Below the pieces are notes generated by a model. That model was not told the DNA's origin. It saw nothing but the letters and a program-made list of their open reading frames with translations, and did not search any database. The position numbers and the translations under genes were made by a program. DNA of 64,000 nucleotides from Runella sp. (GTDB lineage: Bacteria; Bacteroidota; Bacteroidia; Cytophagales; Spirosomataceae): positions 1 to 64,000 of the forward strand of contig JALQYJ010000001.1 of the NCBI GenBank assembly GCA_023254175.1. The letters are read 5' to 3'. Shown piece by piece: positions 1 through 9,896 of this stretch. Each line of letters begins with the position of its first letter. Position 1 is the stretch's first letter.

Positions 1-11
1 AACCATCTATA

Positions 12-3000
12 TCATTGCTTTAATTTGAATATTTGTACTGACTCATTATTCCTCGAGATGATGAGCTTATTATCAATTTTAATGGCATCACGTATTTCAC
101 CTCTGGTTTGTATTCCCGAATACATATCTGAAACATATCTGAACTTTCCTTTGCCTAAACCCTTAAAATATCCTCCATGGAGTCCGTCGTGCCTTCCAAG
201 TTCAGGTTTTAGACGGTAGAAGTTTCCGCCCGCATAAAAATCGACAATTTTGTCATTGTCAAAATCTGACGCTTCAAAAGCAAAAATAGGAGACATTTGC
301 GCTTCGTAGGGGAGTGCTTCTAAAACCAAGTTTCCGTTCTGATTCAACAAGACCGATGAACTGAAAGTTGTGACCGTTTTTTGAACGGATTTACTGAGTT
401 TTTCGGCAGGGAAAAGGTCTTTTACCTGTTTTGTCGCAAAGTCTTGATACTTTAAAGCACTCTTCTTCAATTGGGGCATTTGAGCTGTCAGGTCTTGTTT
501 GCTTGCAAACGGATACGGCTTTTCATCTTCTTGCGTAAACCATTCTAAAATTACATCGGCCCGTTTATTATCATCAAAATCATTTACATAAAGATTCAAA
601 GGTTTCTCAATAGAAGCATTTAGTTTCATATTCAGTCCCCAATTTCCAATTAAATAATCTTTGTCGCCATCTTGGTCAATATCTACTACTTCAATCGTAT
701 TCCACCAACCGTTACTGTTCGGAATTGGGAGTGGGGAGTTTAGTACACCATTATTATTCACAAAAACTGTAATCGGCATCCATTCACCAACTACAATTAA
801 ATCTACCCAATTATCAGCATTTACATCAGACCAAACAGCATCGGTGACCATACCGATAGGGCCAGTATCATTATTGGTTAAATCACGCCATTGACCATTT
901 CCATTATTAATGAGTAAATAACTACGTGGAGTAAGACCATAGCTACCTGGTACAGACCTTCCTCCGATGAATAAGTCTATATCATTGTCTTGGTCGAAGT
1001 CAAAAGGCTTAATACATCCAATTTGTCCGTTAAATTGGGGGCAATTTGACGTTTTTCTTATAAAATTTCCTTTTCCATCATTTTCAAAATACAAAGACAC
1101 GAAGGCTTTATAGCCATCCCGATACTCGTTTCCTCCCACCCCAGCCAAATAGTCGAGGTCTTTGTCGCCATCCGCATCGAACAAAGCCCCAGCGGTTTTT
1201 TCAAAGTTTAGACTTTCTACAAATGCTTTTTGAGGGCTTTCTTTGAAGGTATTGCCTTGATTCAGGAATAATTTATCTGCCGAACCTTTTGCCCCTTGTA
1301 AGATAAAATCTTCTTTTCCATCATTGTTGACATCTCCTTTTACCAACTTTGGCGTTTCTGTCGAAAGTACATGCGGCATTAGGCGATCAGAATCGTAGTC
1401 TATGTAAAGATTTTCTTGATGAATAGCATTTTTTATGGTACTTGATGTACTATTTTCGGCTATAGGATTGAGAATAGATTTTGTAGGAGAATATCTACCA
1501 GTGGCATTTATATAATCCAAACGGTGAGTTTTATTGATTGGAGGGCTTTTGATGGTTTGTGTTTTGAAATCAGGCCACAAAATACGGACCGAGTCAACGG
1601 ATTGCCCGTTTCCTATCCCGAAAGTGATGTCAGTATCTGACGAACTTTGGAATCCTCTTGATGACATACAATGAGCCACCTGTAATTCTCCCTTGCTGTA
1701 CAGCTCAATCGTACTTCCTATGCCAAAAGGATTGTGTTGGCTACCCTTTAGTGTAAACTTAATATATTTTGCTTGCTTTTCAACCGCATTATTTTTATAT
1801 ACAAAAGCAGGCATATTTACATTATTGACAACTAAGTCCCAATCCCCATCATTATCTAAATCGCCATAGGCAGAACCATTGCTGAAACTTTCTTGGTCGA
1901 GATTTAAGGCCTGCGCAAGGTTTTCAAACCTAAGGTGTCCAGCATTAATGAAAGCGTAGTTTTTTCTTTTATTAGGTGGCAAAAATTTTACAAAATCTTT
2001 GAAACTGTATTTTCCATTGGCTTTAACAACTTTTTCCACTTCCGATTTATCACTGATAAAATCTACAAAATCCGAATCGGTAATATCGTGATATAGTCCA
2101 TTGCTTACAAAAATATCTTTCTGCCCGTCTAAGTTCATATCAAAAATCAAAGCCCCCCAGCTCCAGTCGGTGGCTGCTACTCCTGAAAAAAACGCGGTTT
2201 CTTGAAAACTTCCATCTCCCTTGTTTATGTGAAGGCAATTTTGAACGAACTGATAGTAATAACTATTTTTTAATTTGAGGTCGTGCAAATAGAAGTCGTC
2301 AAATTTTGTAGCTGCTTTTAGACGATGATTATCAGGAGGAAGCATATCAGTGCTAAAAATATCTAATTTTCCGTCATTGTTGATATCTGCCATGTCAGAT
2401 CCCATACTCGACATTGACGTATAGCTTAAATTATCAACCAGGCTTTCTTTAAACGTTCCATTTTTTTGATTAATATAGAGATAATCCCTTTCCCAAAAAT
2501 CATTTGAAATATAAATATCTGGGTATAAATCATTGTTTATATCACCCACAGAAATTCCTAAACCAAAACCAATATTTGAAGAGAATATGCCCGATTTTTT
2601 GGTAATATCAACAAATTTTGGTTGAATAACTCCCCCATTGGGGGATGGAGGGCTTTGGTTTTCATACAATCGGTCGCCGCCAAGGGCATCATATTCGAAT
2701 CTTTGTTTTGAATAAAGCGATATTTTTTCGGGATCTATGTAGCTATTATTTAATACATAACAATCTAAATCACCGTCTAAATCAAAATCAAAAAATGTGG
2801 CGTGGGTAGATAAACCTGCATCGTTAAGCCCGTATTCTGCTGCTTTTTCGGTAAAAGTATTGTTTTTATTATTGATAAAAAGTTCGTTTTCTTTGTTTTC
2901 TTTTTGGGCATTACCCGAATAGCAAACATATATATCTAAATATCCATCTGCGTTTACATCAGCGAAGGTTACGCCAGTTGCCCACGAATTTTTGCCTTTT

Positions 3001-3341
3001 ATTCCTGCTTTTTCAGTAATGTCTTCAAACTTTAAATTTCCTTTATTTAGATATAATTTATTGTCTCCTATGTTTGCTGTAAAAAAAATATCTTTTAATC
3101 CATCATTATTAATGTCACCAACTGCGACACCGCCTCCATTGTAATAATTGCGATATGTTAGTATATTAAACTCTTCTTTATCTTCCACTTGATTAATGAA
3201 GTCAATACCAGTGTCATCAGCGGCCAATAAATCGAAAGCAGCATTTATGGAAGTTGATTGATGAGTTGGTGATTTATTGCACTGGGTAAGACATAAAATA
3301 CACAAAAGACCTATGTAATATTTTAGGGTTCTTTTAATCAT
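12..3341 (-). CDS. FG-GAP/VCBS repeat lipoprotein with ASPIC/UnbV domain (CRTAC1-like)
   Basis: A 1109-residue exported protein. The N-terminus is a lipoprotein-type signal ending at Cys21 (LTQC), so it is probably anchored in the outer membrane. Many Asp/Asn-rich beta-propeller repeats are visible (GDINNDGLKDI, GDINNDLYPDI, ADINNDGKLDI, GDLDNDGDWDL); this pattern binds calcium in FG-GAP/VCBS repeats. In mid-protein an ASPIC/UnbV segment follows (GSTIELYSKGELQVAH... VRILWPDF), then a second block of repeats (GDVNNDGKEDF, DIDQDGDKDYL). I chose the ATG at 3341 over a TTG nine bases upstream. It follows susC-susD on the same strand, but a strong hairpin lies between. Such proteins often accompany SusCD pairs in Bacteroidota; the ligand is unknown. 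Role in surface binding of a polymer is inference. Confidence 0.85.
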   Translation of the reverse strand: MIKRTLKYYIGLLCILCLTQCNKSPTHQSTSINAAFDLLAADDTGIDFINQVEDKEEFNILTYRNYYNGGGVAVGDINNDGLKDIFFTANIGDNKLYLNKGNLKFEDITEKAGIKGKNSWATGVTFADVNADGYLDIYVCYSGNAQKENKENELFINNKNNTFTEKAAEYGLNDAGLSTHATFFDFDLDGDLDCYVLNNSYIDPEKISLYSKQRFEYDALGGDRLYENQSPPSPNGGVIQPKFVDITKKSGIFSSNIGFGLGISVGDINNDLYPDIYISNDFWERDYLYINQKNGTFKESLVDNLSYTSMSSMGSDMADINNDGKLDIFSTDMLPPDNHRLKAATKFDDFYLHDLKLKNSYYYQFVQNCLHINKGDGSFQETAFFSGVAATDWSWGALIFDMNLDGQKDIFVSNGLYHDITDSDFVDFISDKSEVEKVVKANGKYSFKDFVKFLPPNKRKNYAFINAGHLRFENLAQALNLDQESFSNGSAYGDLDNDGDWDLVVNNVNMPAFVYKNNAVEKQAKYIKFTLKGSQHNPFGIGSTIELYSKGELQVAHCMSSRGFQSSSDTDITFGIGNGQSVDSVRILWPDFKTQTIKSPPINKTHRLDYINATGRYSPTKSILNPIAENSTSSTIKNAIHQENLYIDYDSDRLMPHVLSTETPKLVKGDVNNDGKEDFILQGAKGSADKLFLNQGNTFKESPQKAFVESLNFEKTAGALFDADGDKDLDYLAGVGGNEYRDGYKAFVSLYFENDGKGNFIRKTSNCPQFNGQIGCIKPFDFDQDNDIDLFIGGRSVPGSYGLTPRSYLLINNGNGQWRDLTNNDTGPIGMVTDAVWSDVNADNWVDLIVVGEWMPITVFVNNNGVLNSPLPIPNSNGWWNTIEVVDIDQDGDKDYLIGNWGLNMKLNASIEKPLNLYVNDFDDNKRADVILEWFTQEDEKPYPFASKQDLTAQMPQLKKSALKYQDFATKQVKDLFPAEKLSKSVQKTVTTFSSSVLLNQNGNLVLEALPYEAQMSPIFAFEASDFDNDKIVDFYAGGNFYRLKPELGRHDGLHGGYFKGLGKGKFRYVSDMYSGIQTRGEIRDAIKIDNKLIISRNNESVQIFKLKQ

Positions 3342-3410
3342 TTTGTTCAAGATTTAATAGAATCCAAAGTTATAAGAAAGTTTTTAATTTGAACAGGTAC
3401 AAACTAATTC

Positions 3411-3459
3411 TTCATAAAACAAAAAAGGGGGATTTGCTCCCCCTTTTTTGTTTTATGAA
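3411..3459. terminator. 21-bp perfect hairpin, bidirectional terminator
   Basis: Arms 3411-3431 and 3439-3459 are exact inverted repeats with a 7-nt loop (ATTTGCT). The inner five pairs are G:C and the next six are A:T, so a U-run follows the G/C stem in either direction. It lies between the susD stop and the start of the FG-GAP gene, so it should uncouple or weaken read-through from susD into the downstream gene. Confidence 0.8.
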
Positions 3460-3495
3460 ACTGTATTTCTAATAAATAAGATTTCTCATTAGAAA

Positions 3496-5190
3496 TTAAT
3501 AACCAGGGTTCTGTTTAAGTACACCATTAGATTTGGCAATCTCAGTACTTGGAATCGGGAACGCATAGTTAGTAGCAGTTGGTACTTTTGCTTGGCCATA
3601 GATAGTTACTAATTTAGACTCACGAGGAATATAGTCGGCCATCACTGCCTCATAAACACCCCATCTTTGTAAGTCAAATACACGGTGACCTTCTAAAGCA
3701 AGCTCAAGTCTTCTTTCGGTTCTAACAGCTTCACGAGCAGCAGCTTTGTCTGTCCAAGCAGTTTTGTAAGTACCCATGGCATATTTACCCCAAGTGATTT
3801 CAGGAGCGTTGATAGCCACTTTAAGGTTTGTACCTGCACCTTGAGTACAGTTTCCTGCCCTTGTACGAATCATATTCACATATTCTCTTGCTTTTTCCAA
3901 AGAACCTGCTTCCACTTCGCACTCAGCAGCCATCAAAAGTACGTCTGCATAACGCATCAATGGGAAATTCAAGGCAGAAAGCTGTGTACCTGTCCAACCA
4001 CCTGCAAGTACAGGCTGAGTCTTCAAGTGTACAGTTCTCTTTGGTGAATACCAGCCTTGGTAGCCTTGGCCACGAATCCAACTATCTTTGTGAGGTCCCC
4101 AGTCAAGATAAGGTACACCCGTACGGCCAGCAGTATATTCTACACGAGGGTCAAGCACGTCGGTAGCACCCGCCTCAATTCTTTTAACGGCCACACCTTT
4201 GGTTGACATTGGGAGACCATTGGCATCAACTTTGAATGCCATTACAAGGTCATTAGAAGGCTGCTTAAATCCACAGCAGCTTGTAAAGCTATCGCCATGA
4301 GGCAAGCCCAAACGGTCGTGGTTGTTAGCATTAGCACCACCCGCATCACCGTCATTTACAGACGACTGAACAGAGAACATATTTTCGCTGTTGTTTTCAG
4401 TTGCGATATTGACGTTGTCGTAGATACAATCAGCCAATTTGTACTTACCGCTTGAAATTACAGTATTAAAAGCAGCTAAAGCGCCTGCATAGTCTTTGTT
4501 ATACAACTTTAATTTTCCAAGATAAGCAGTTGCAACCGTTTTGTCAACTCTACCTACCGATGTTTTATTAGCAGGTAACAACGAAATAGCTTTTTCTAAA
4601 TCGGCCTGAATCAACGGTACCATAGGCTTATCATTAGCTTTGTTGAAGTCTTTATCTGCCTCAGTGAAATAGGGAGCATTTTTGAATACTTTATACAATT
4701 CAAAGTGTTGCCATGCTCTCAAAAAGGTCGCTTCGCCAATAACAGCATCTGTATACGCTTTTTCGCTTGCATTGGTTTTCAAAAACTCGGTAGCAGTCGT
4801 AATAGCCGAGTTAGCACGGCTAACACCCTCGTAGCAAGATCTCCATTTGTCATTAAAAGACCCTTCAGCCGGGTTCCACTGAAACAATTGTACTGCTAGC
4901 CAACTGTCTCCATCACCGGGTTCGGAGCCTTTGTGGAATTCATCAGCAGCTAAGTTATACACCCAGTTGGATGGGGCAGCACCCCAAGCGTTGGCACCAC
5001 CACCTGTCCAGCCCCCTATACTTTTGTAAGCGGCAATCAAAGTAGCATCAACACCAGCTTTACTTGAAGACAATAATGTGTTCGAAAGTGCCGCCTGTGG
5101 GGGCGTATCTAAGAAAGAGTCCTTACATGAGTAGATGCCAATTCCCATTAGAGGAACAACTAACATCGTTAGTCTTAAAAAACGTTTCAT
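3496..5190 (-). CDS. SusD/RagB-family outer-membrane lipoprotein (locus 1)
   Basis: A 564-residue surface lipoprotein that would work as the glycan-binding lid over the SusC-type channel encoded just upstream. The signal peptide ends with the lipobox Cys in GIYSCKDSFLD. The typical N-terminal 'FLDTPPQAAL' segment is present, as are the helical TPR-like core and a C-terminal SusD ending (TERRLELALEGHRVFDLQRWG and a final KQNPGY). A CCGFKQPSNDLVMAFK segment is shared with the second SusD of this window, which marks the two as members of one subfamily. It starts 38 bp after the susC stop, so the two are very likely co-transcribed. The ligand cannot be read from sequence. Confidence 0.93.
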   Translation of the reverse strand: MKRFLRLTMLVVPLMGIGIYSCKDSFLDTPPQAALSNTLLSSSKAGVDATLIAAYKSIGGWTGGGANAWGAAPSNWVYNLAADEFHKGSEPGDGDSWLAVQLFQWNPAEGSFNDKWRSCYEGVSRANSAITTATEFLKTNASEKAYTDAVIGEATFLRAWQHFELYKVFKNAPYFTEADKDFNKANDKPMVPLIQADLEKAISLLPANKTSVGRVDKTVATAYLGKLKLYNKDYAGALAAFNTVISSGKYKLADCIYDNVNIATENNSENMFSVQSSVNDGDAGGANANNHDRLGLPHGDSFTSCCGFKQPSNDLVMAFKVDANGLPMSTKGVAVKRIEAGATDVLDPRVEYTAGRTGVPYLDWGPHKDSWIRGQGYQGWYSPKRTVHLKTQPVLAGGWTGTQLSALNFPLMRYADVLLMAAECEVEAGSLEKAREYVNMIRTRAGNCTQGAGTNLKVAINAPEITWGKYAMGTYKTAWTDKAAAREAVRTERRLELALEGHRVFDLQRWGVYEAVMADYIPRESKLVTIYGQAKVPTATNYAFPIPSTEIAKSNGVLKQNPGY

Positions 5191-5228
5191 AATATGAATA
5201 GGTATTATTTTTATTTAAAATTTAAATT

Positions 5229-8200
5229 TTAGAAGTCCAAGGTAATGCCTACGTTCACCACTTTGTTGGCTGGGTAGTTACCATTATCCAATCCCATACC
5301 ACCGTCGTTTACACCGCCACCAGAACCGATGTTAGCATTCGAAACGGCAGGGTCAGTACCGAAGTATTTGGTAAGAGTCAATAAGTTTTGACCTTGCAAG
5401 TATACTCGGGCTTTTGAAACTTTTAATTTGCCAAGGATGCTTTGAGGAAGCGTGTAGCCTAATTGTAAGTTGGTCATTCTTAAATAAGAACCATCTTGGA
5501 TATAAAAGTCAGAAGCACTGGCTGACGAACGGTCGTTTTGGTTGATTTTTGGATAAGCCTTTCCATTCACAATGTTTCCTTGGTTTTCCAAAATATTGTT
5601 CAATACGTTGGCATTGAAGTTCATGAAATACGACTGAATCCAGTAACCTGTGAAAATTTGGTTGCCATAAGAACCAAACCAGAACGAGTTCAAGTCAAAG
5701 TTCTTGTAGTTTACACCAATGTTAAGACCACCTGTTAATTTTGGGTGAGGATTACCATTAATAGTAACATCGTTAGCGTCGATTTTACCATCACCATTTA
5801 CATCTTTAAACTTCAAACCACCAAGGGCAACAGAACCGGTACCTGTGTGCTTTTTCAATTCAGCATCGGTAGTAATGAGCCCATCCACTACGTAACCGTT
5901 GAATGACGAGATAGGGTATCCTACTTTGCTGATTACTGAAATACCCGCGTTTGGAATACGGCTATTCAAACCTGTACCATCTGTATAGAAGAAGTCGGCA
6001 TTGCCCGAAACTTTCTTTACTTCGTTTTTATAGTGACTCAACGTCAAACCTAAGTTGAAGTTAAGATCTTTGTTGATGCTCTTGCGGTAGTTAGCCGATA
6101 AGTCCCAACCAGTGTTCAACATAGAACCTACGTTTACGAATGGAGCAGAGGCAAGACCCGCAGCACCTAACAATGGTGGGTTGAACAATAGGTTTTCAGT
6201 AGCTCTTGAGTAAACGTCTAACACTACTGTGAGGGCGTTGTTTAAGAAAGAAGCATCGAAACCGATGTTTCTATTTTTAGAAGTTTCCCATTTGGTATCA
6301 GGGTTTCCGAAAGAAGTAAGAGAATAACCTGTAGCAACACTGCTGTTTGAACCATTGATGTCGTAGAATGTATTCCCTACTGCTCCACCATAGATACTAG
6401 CGAAGTTATAGTTTCTGATTTGTTGGTTACCCAATTCGCCATAAGATGCTCTCAATTTCAAATCAGACAACCAAGCGAGGTCTTTCATAAAAGCCTCTTG
6501 CGAAATTCTCCAACCTAACGAAATCGCTGGGAAAACACCATAACGGTTTTCTGATGTGAATCTTGAAGATCCATCGCGACGAACCGTGGCCGAAATCAAA
6601 TACTTATCATCGAAAGAGTAGTCAATTTTGCCAAAGTAAGAAGCCAATTTTGCCTGATTACCAGAAGATGATACCGAACGAGATGCTGGGTCTCCTAAGG
6701 CTGTATTCAAATACCATGCGTTTACATCGGTTGTGAAATAACCAGCCAATTGTCCAAACATATCTCTAAATTTAGTGGATATTGCCTCTTGACCAGCCAA
6801 TGCACCTACGGTGTGTTTACCAAAGGTTTTGTTGTATTGCAAAGTGTTGGTAACGTTCCAAGTGGTAGTATAATTCCACGATTCATTAAAGATACGTGCA
6901 CCTGGTGTTTTGGGGCCTTCTGAACGATAAGGTTGCTCATAAGTAAATGTACGTCTCCATCCGCTACCCATATCAGCACCAAAGTTTGTTCTGAATTTCA
7001 GACCATCAATGATGTCAAGCTCGGCATAAATATTACCCAACAATCTTCTATAAGTGTCGGTGTTGTTACTATTGTCTTTCAAAACTTGATCAGGGTTGGT
7101 AAAGTTACCTGTAATAGCAGCCACGTGACCACCAGGGCCTCCATTGATATTTTGAGCCGAAACTACAGGAGTAGATTTGATTACCTCACCAATTACCCCA
7201 AATTCGTTGTTATTACCACCTCTGGTCGAAACACCTACGCCCCAGTTATGAGCAAACATGATATTTTCGCCGATACGCAATCTTTTGCCGATTTTGTAGC
7301 TTGAGTTGGCACGAACCGTTGCACGGTTAAACTGGGTGAGTTTCAAGATACCCTCTTGGTTTAGGTAAGAAGCAGAGATATTAAAATTTGCCGCATCCGA
7401 ACCACCCGCAATATTCAAGCTATGGTCATGAATTTTGGCCGTTCTTGTAATTTCTTTCCACCAGTTTGTACCTACTTTGTTGGTTTCGGTAACGATGTTA
7501 TTGATAGGGTCAAAAGTGCCAGGAGGCACACTACCATAAATGTTATTGGCATCATGAACGTATTGTGGTAATGTTGTTCCTGCAAACCAAGCTGGTACTG
7601 CCCCAGCAAACTTCAGCCTTGTAGCCTGAGCATAGTAATCAGATGAGGTATTAAGTACTTTGTCATATCCTTTTACAGGATTAGCAAAACCCATTGAGCC
7701 ATTATAAGAAACTTTCGTCTTCCCTGATTTACCTTGCTTTGTAGTAACAACGATTACGCCGTTAGAGGCACGTGAACCATAGATTGAGGCAGCCGAAGCG
7801 TCTTTCAAAACTTGAATAGTTTCAATGTCATTAGGGTTGATGGTATTTTGGAATTTGTCCACCACAGGTACACCGTCAATGACATACAGCGGGTCGTTAG
7901 AAGTAAACGAACTAATACCACGGATACGTACGTTAGTCGCATCGCCAGGTGAACCAGAAGTAGAGATGTTCAAACCAGCCGCTCTACCTGCCAAGTTTTG
8001 AATAAACGAGGTATTTTTTACCGACTTGAGTTCTTCGGCATTTACTACCGCAACTGCACCCGTGATGTCACGCTTGCGTAGTTGTTGATAACCAGTTACA
8101 ACAACTTCATTTAGGGCTGTGGCATCATCTTCCAATTGTACGTTGATGGCTGTTTGGTTACCAACAACGATTTCTTGCGATTTGTAACCAATTGCCGAAA

Positions 8201-8435
8201 TGACCAATACTGGGTTTGTGCCTTTGATGTTAATTGTGAACATCCCCGTACCATCGGCAGAAGTACCGACATTACTTCCTTTCAATAAAACTGTAGCACC
8301 TGGTATTGGACCATCGGTCGCTACAATTTTGCCCGTTACTTTGCGTTCTTGGGCATGTGCTGGATTGGGCGCAAGGAGTAGTAGGAACATCCATGCTACC
8401 ACGCACGTCAACAGTGAGTAGAACTTTGCTCTCAT
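5229..8435 (-). CDS. SusC/RagA-family TonB-dependent outer-membrane transporter (locus 1)
   Basis: A 1068-residue outer-membrane beta-barrel that imports oligomers with energy from TonB. After a signal peptide ending near AHAQ comes a carboxypeptidase-regulatory-like domain (GKIVATDGPIPGATVLLKG), the SusC signature region (LNEVVVTGYQ), the plug domain (IRGISSFTSNDPLYVIDGVP, SIYGSRASNGVIVVTTK) and a long barrel ending in aromatic Phe (VGITLDF). The open frame continues 14 codons further upstream, but that stretch is A/T-rich and hydrophobic without charge. The ATG at 8435 gives a normal signal (MRAKFYSLLTCVVAW), so I use it. It pairs with the SusD directly downstream. Confidence 0.94.
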   Translation of the reverse strand: MRAKFYSLLTCVVAWMFLLLLAPNPAHAQERKVTGKIVATDGPIPGATVLLKGSNVGTSADGTGMFTINIKGTNPVLVISAIGYKSQEIVVGNQTAINVQLEDDATALNEVVVTGYQQLRKRDITGAVAVVNAEELKSVKNTSFIQNLAGRAAGLNISTSGSPGDATNVRIRGISSFTSNDPLYVIDGVPVVDKFQNTINPNDIETIQVLKDASAASIYGSRASNGVIVVTTKQGKSGKTKVSYNGSMGFANPVKGYDKVLNTSSDYYAQATRLKFAGAVPAWFAGTTLPQYVHDANNIYGSVPPGTFDPINNIVTETNKVGTNWWKEITRTAKIHDHSLNIAGGSDAANFNISASYLNQEGILKLTQFNRATVRANSSYKIGKRLRIGENIMFAHNWGVGVSTRGGNNNEFGVIGEVIKSTPVVSAQNINGGPGGHVAAITGNFTNPDQVLKDNSNNTDTYRRLLGNIYAELDIIDGLKFRTNFGADMGSGWRRTFTYEQPYRSEGPKTPGARIFNESWNYTTTWNVTNTLQYNKTFGKHTVGALAGQEAISTKFRDMFGQLAGYFTTDVNAWYLNTALGDPASRSVSSSGNQAKLASYFGKIDYSFDDKYLISATVRRDGSSRFTSENRYGVFPAISLGWRISQEAFMKDLAWLSDLKLRASYGELGNQQIRNYNFASIYGGAVGNTFYDINGSNSSVATGYSLTSFGNPDTKWETSKNRNIGFDASFLNNALTVVLDVYSRATENLLFNPPLLGAAGLASAPFVNVGSMLNTGWDLSANYRKSINKDLNFNLGLTLSHYKNEVKKVSGNADFFYTDGTGLNSRIPNAGISVISKVGYPISSFNGYVVDGLITTDAELKKHTGTGSVALGGLKFKDVNGDGKIDANDVTINGNPHPKLTGGLNIGVNYKNFDLNSFWFGSYGNQIFTGYWIQSYFMNFNANVLNNILENQGNIVNGKAYPKINQNDRSSASASDFYIQDGSYLRMTNLQLGYTLPQSILGKLKVSKARVYLQGQNLLTLTKYFGTDPAVSNANIGSGGGVNDGGMGLDNGNYPANKVVNVGITLDF

Positions 8436-9102
8436 AAGAAGAAAAACTGACAGGTTAAAAATTAAAAAAAAAAACAAAAAAAATACAATTTTTTAATGAA
8501 CGTAATTTGACGATGCCATCCAGAGATAGAAAAATTTATCCCTAAAATGAATTAAAATTTGCAATAATGTGTGGAGAAACTCGTACTACTCTATTAGGAT
8601 ATGAAATCTAATAAAGTTAAATAAACATAGTAAATTGATAACGAGTGTGTGGGGGGGACTTAGGTGGTAAAGCTAGTGAAATAAGTAATCCGAACAATGA
8701 CTAACTTTTACTAATCCAATCCTTTAAAGAAATTCTGATACTTTATTTACTTGTAATAAACATAAAAATCTTGTTTTTAGATAATTTAGAGGATTTTTAC
8801 TAAGTATCATATTGATAATTAGTCGCTTCACGTTCTAAATTTTTTGGGCTTTTGAATTAGAGGTATAGATTATTTCTGTATAAATTTTCTCATAACCTCT
8901 TTTGAAACTCTTCATGCTGTTTTCTTTGGGGCAAAGAAACTGATTTTTGAGAAGAGTAAAGGCTAATTGTTTTCTTACATAGTTTAAATAACACTTTTTA
9001 AAATTGCATAGGTAATTGGGTTTATATCATTTTGATACAAACTTATTTGCTTGTCGCCGTTATTGCAAATTTTTTCTTTTTTTTGTGCAAAAATAGTAGA
9101 AA
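8436..9102. promoter_or_regulatory. Divergent intergenic region between susC (locus 1) and the NUDIX regulator
   Basis: About 670 bp with no credible gene. It should carry the susC promoter (leftward) and the regulator promoter (rightward). A 14-bp motif TTATTGCAAATTTT occurs twice in inverted orientation, at 9060-9073 reading towards the regulator and at 8554-8567 reading towards susC. A perfect palindrome TTTCTTTG-GGG-CAAAGAAA lies at 8921-8939. No clear TTTG/TAnnTTTG promoter pair was identified for either gene. A G7 run is at about 8651-8657. Confidence 0.5.
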
Positions 9103-9852
9103 ATGACTCCAAGTCAAGATATAAAAGAATTCTTAGAAAAGGGTCCAGAGTACCTTCCAAGCGTCTCTGTGGATTGTGTAATATTTGGGTTTCATGAGCA
9201 GCAATTGAAAGTGCTACTTTTAGAGTTCAAAAAAACCAAGGCACACGCTCTGCCCGGGGGGTTTGTGTTTAAGAATGAAAGTACATCAGATGCTGCCAAA
9301 CGTATTCTGTGGGAGCGGACAGGAGTAAAAGATATCTATCTAGAGCAATTTTACACGTTCGGGGAGCCTTATCGTGGAAATTGGGATGTTCACAAGGCAA
9401 CTATGTCCTCGCATGGGTTTGATTTGGAGAAAGAACACTGGCTTTTGCAGCGCTTTATTACGGTGGGCTACTATGCACTTGTTGATTTTTCAAAAGTGCA
9501 ACCAACCCCTGATATCTTTTCAGATGTAGGAGATTGGTACGATGTTCACGAAATTCCCTCATTGATTTTAGACCATAACCAAATTGTCGATAAAGCATTA
9601 GAGACCTTAAGGCTCAATCTGGACCACAAGTTAGTGGGTTTTAATCTATTGTCTGAGACATTTACTATGAATGAACTGCAGTCTTTGTATGAGACAGTCC
9701 TAGATAAGAAGCTATTAAGAGCGAATTTTCAACGTAAAATGCTGAGTTTGGGGATTTTAGAACGGGTCAAAAAGAAGTTTACGGGCAAGGCCCATAAACC
9801 TCCCTTTGTGTACCGTTTCAACGCCGAAGAGTTACAACAGCCGAAATCATAG
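9103..9852 (+). CDS. NUDIX-fold transcriptional regulator with C-terminal winged helix (NrtR/AraR-like)
   Basis: A 249-residue cytoplasmic protein. The N-terminal part (about 18-150) is a NUDIX fold; the C-terminal part (about 165-245) looks like the winged helix of NrtR-type regulators (LGILERVKKKFTGKAHKPPF). The NUDIX box spans residues 53-75: G53, E59 and G74 are kept, but the REUxEE metal site reads R67-I68-L69-W70-E71-R72, so one of the glutamates before and one after W70 are lost. Catalysis is therefore unlikely and the domain probably senses a nucleotide-sugar or sugar ligand, as known for NrtR-family regulators of sugar use in Bacteroidota. It is divergent from the SusCD locus, which is its most likely target; this is inference. 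Confidence 0.82.
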   Translation: MTPSQDIKEFLEKGPEYLPSVSVDCVIFGFHEQQLKVLLLEFKKTKAHALPGGFVFKNESTSDAAKRILWERTGVKDIYLEQFYTFGEPYRGNWDVHKATMSSHGFDLEKEHWLLQRFITVGYYALVDFSKVQPTPDIFSDVGDWYDVHEIPSLILDHNQIVDKALETLRLNLDHKLVGFNLLSETFTMNELQSLYETVLDKKLLRANFQRKMLSLGILERVKKKFTGKAHKPPFVYRFNAEELQQPKS

Positions 9853-9896
9853 GTGGTGTGAGAATTGTTAAAGAAGGTAGAGGAAAGGTAGTAATG

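Noticed and set aside
8643..8660. G7 run in the susC upstream region as a functional element or a phase-variable tract
   Set aside because: It is far from both starts and is not in a coding region; no evidence for a function.
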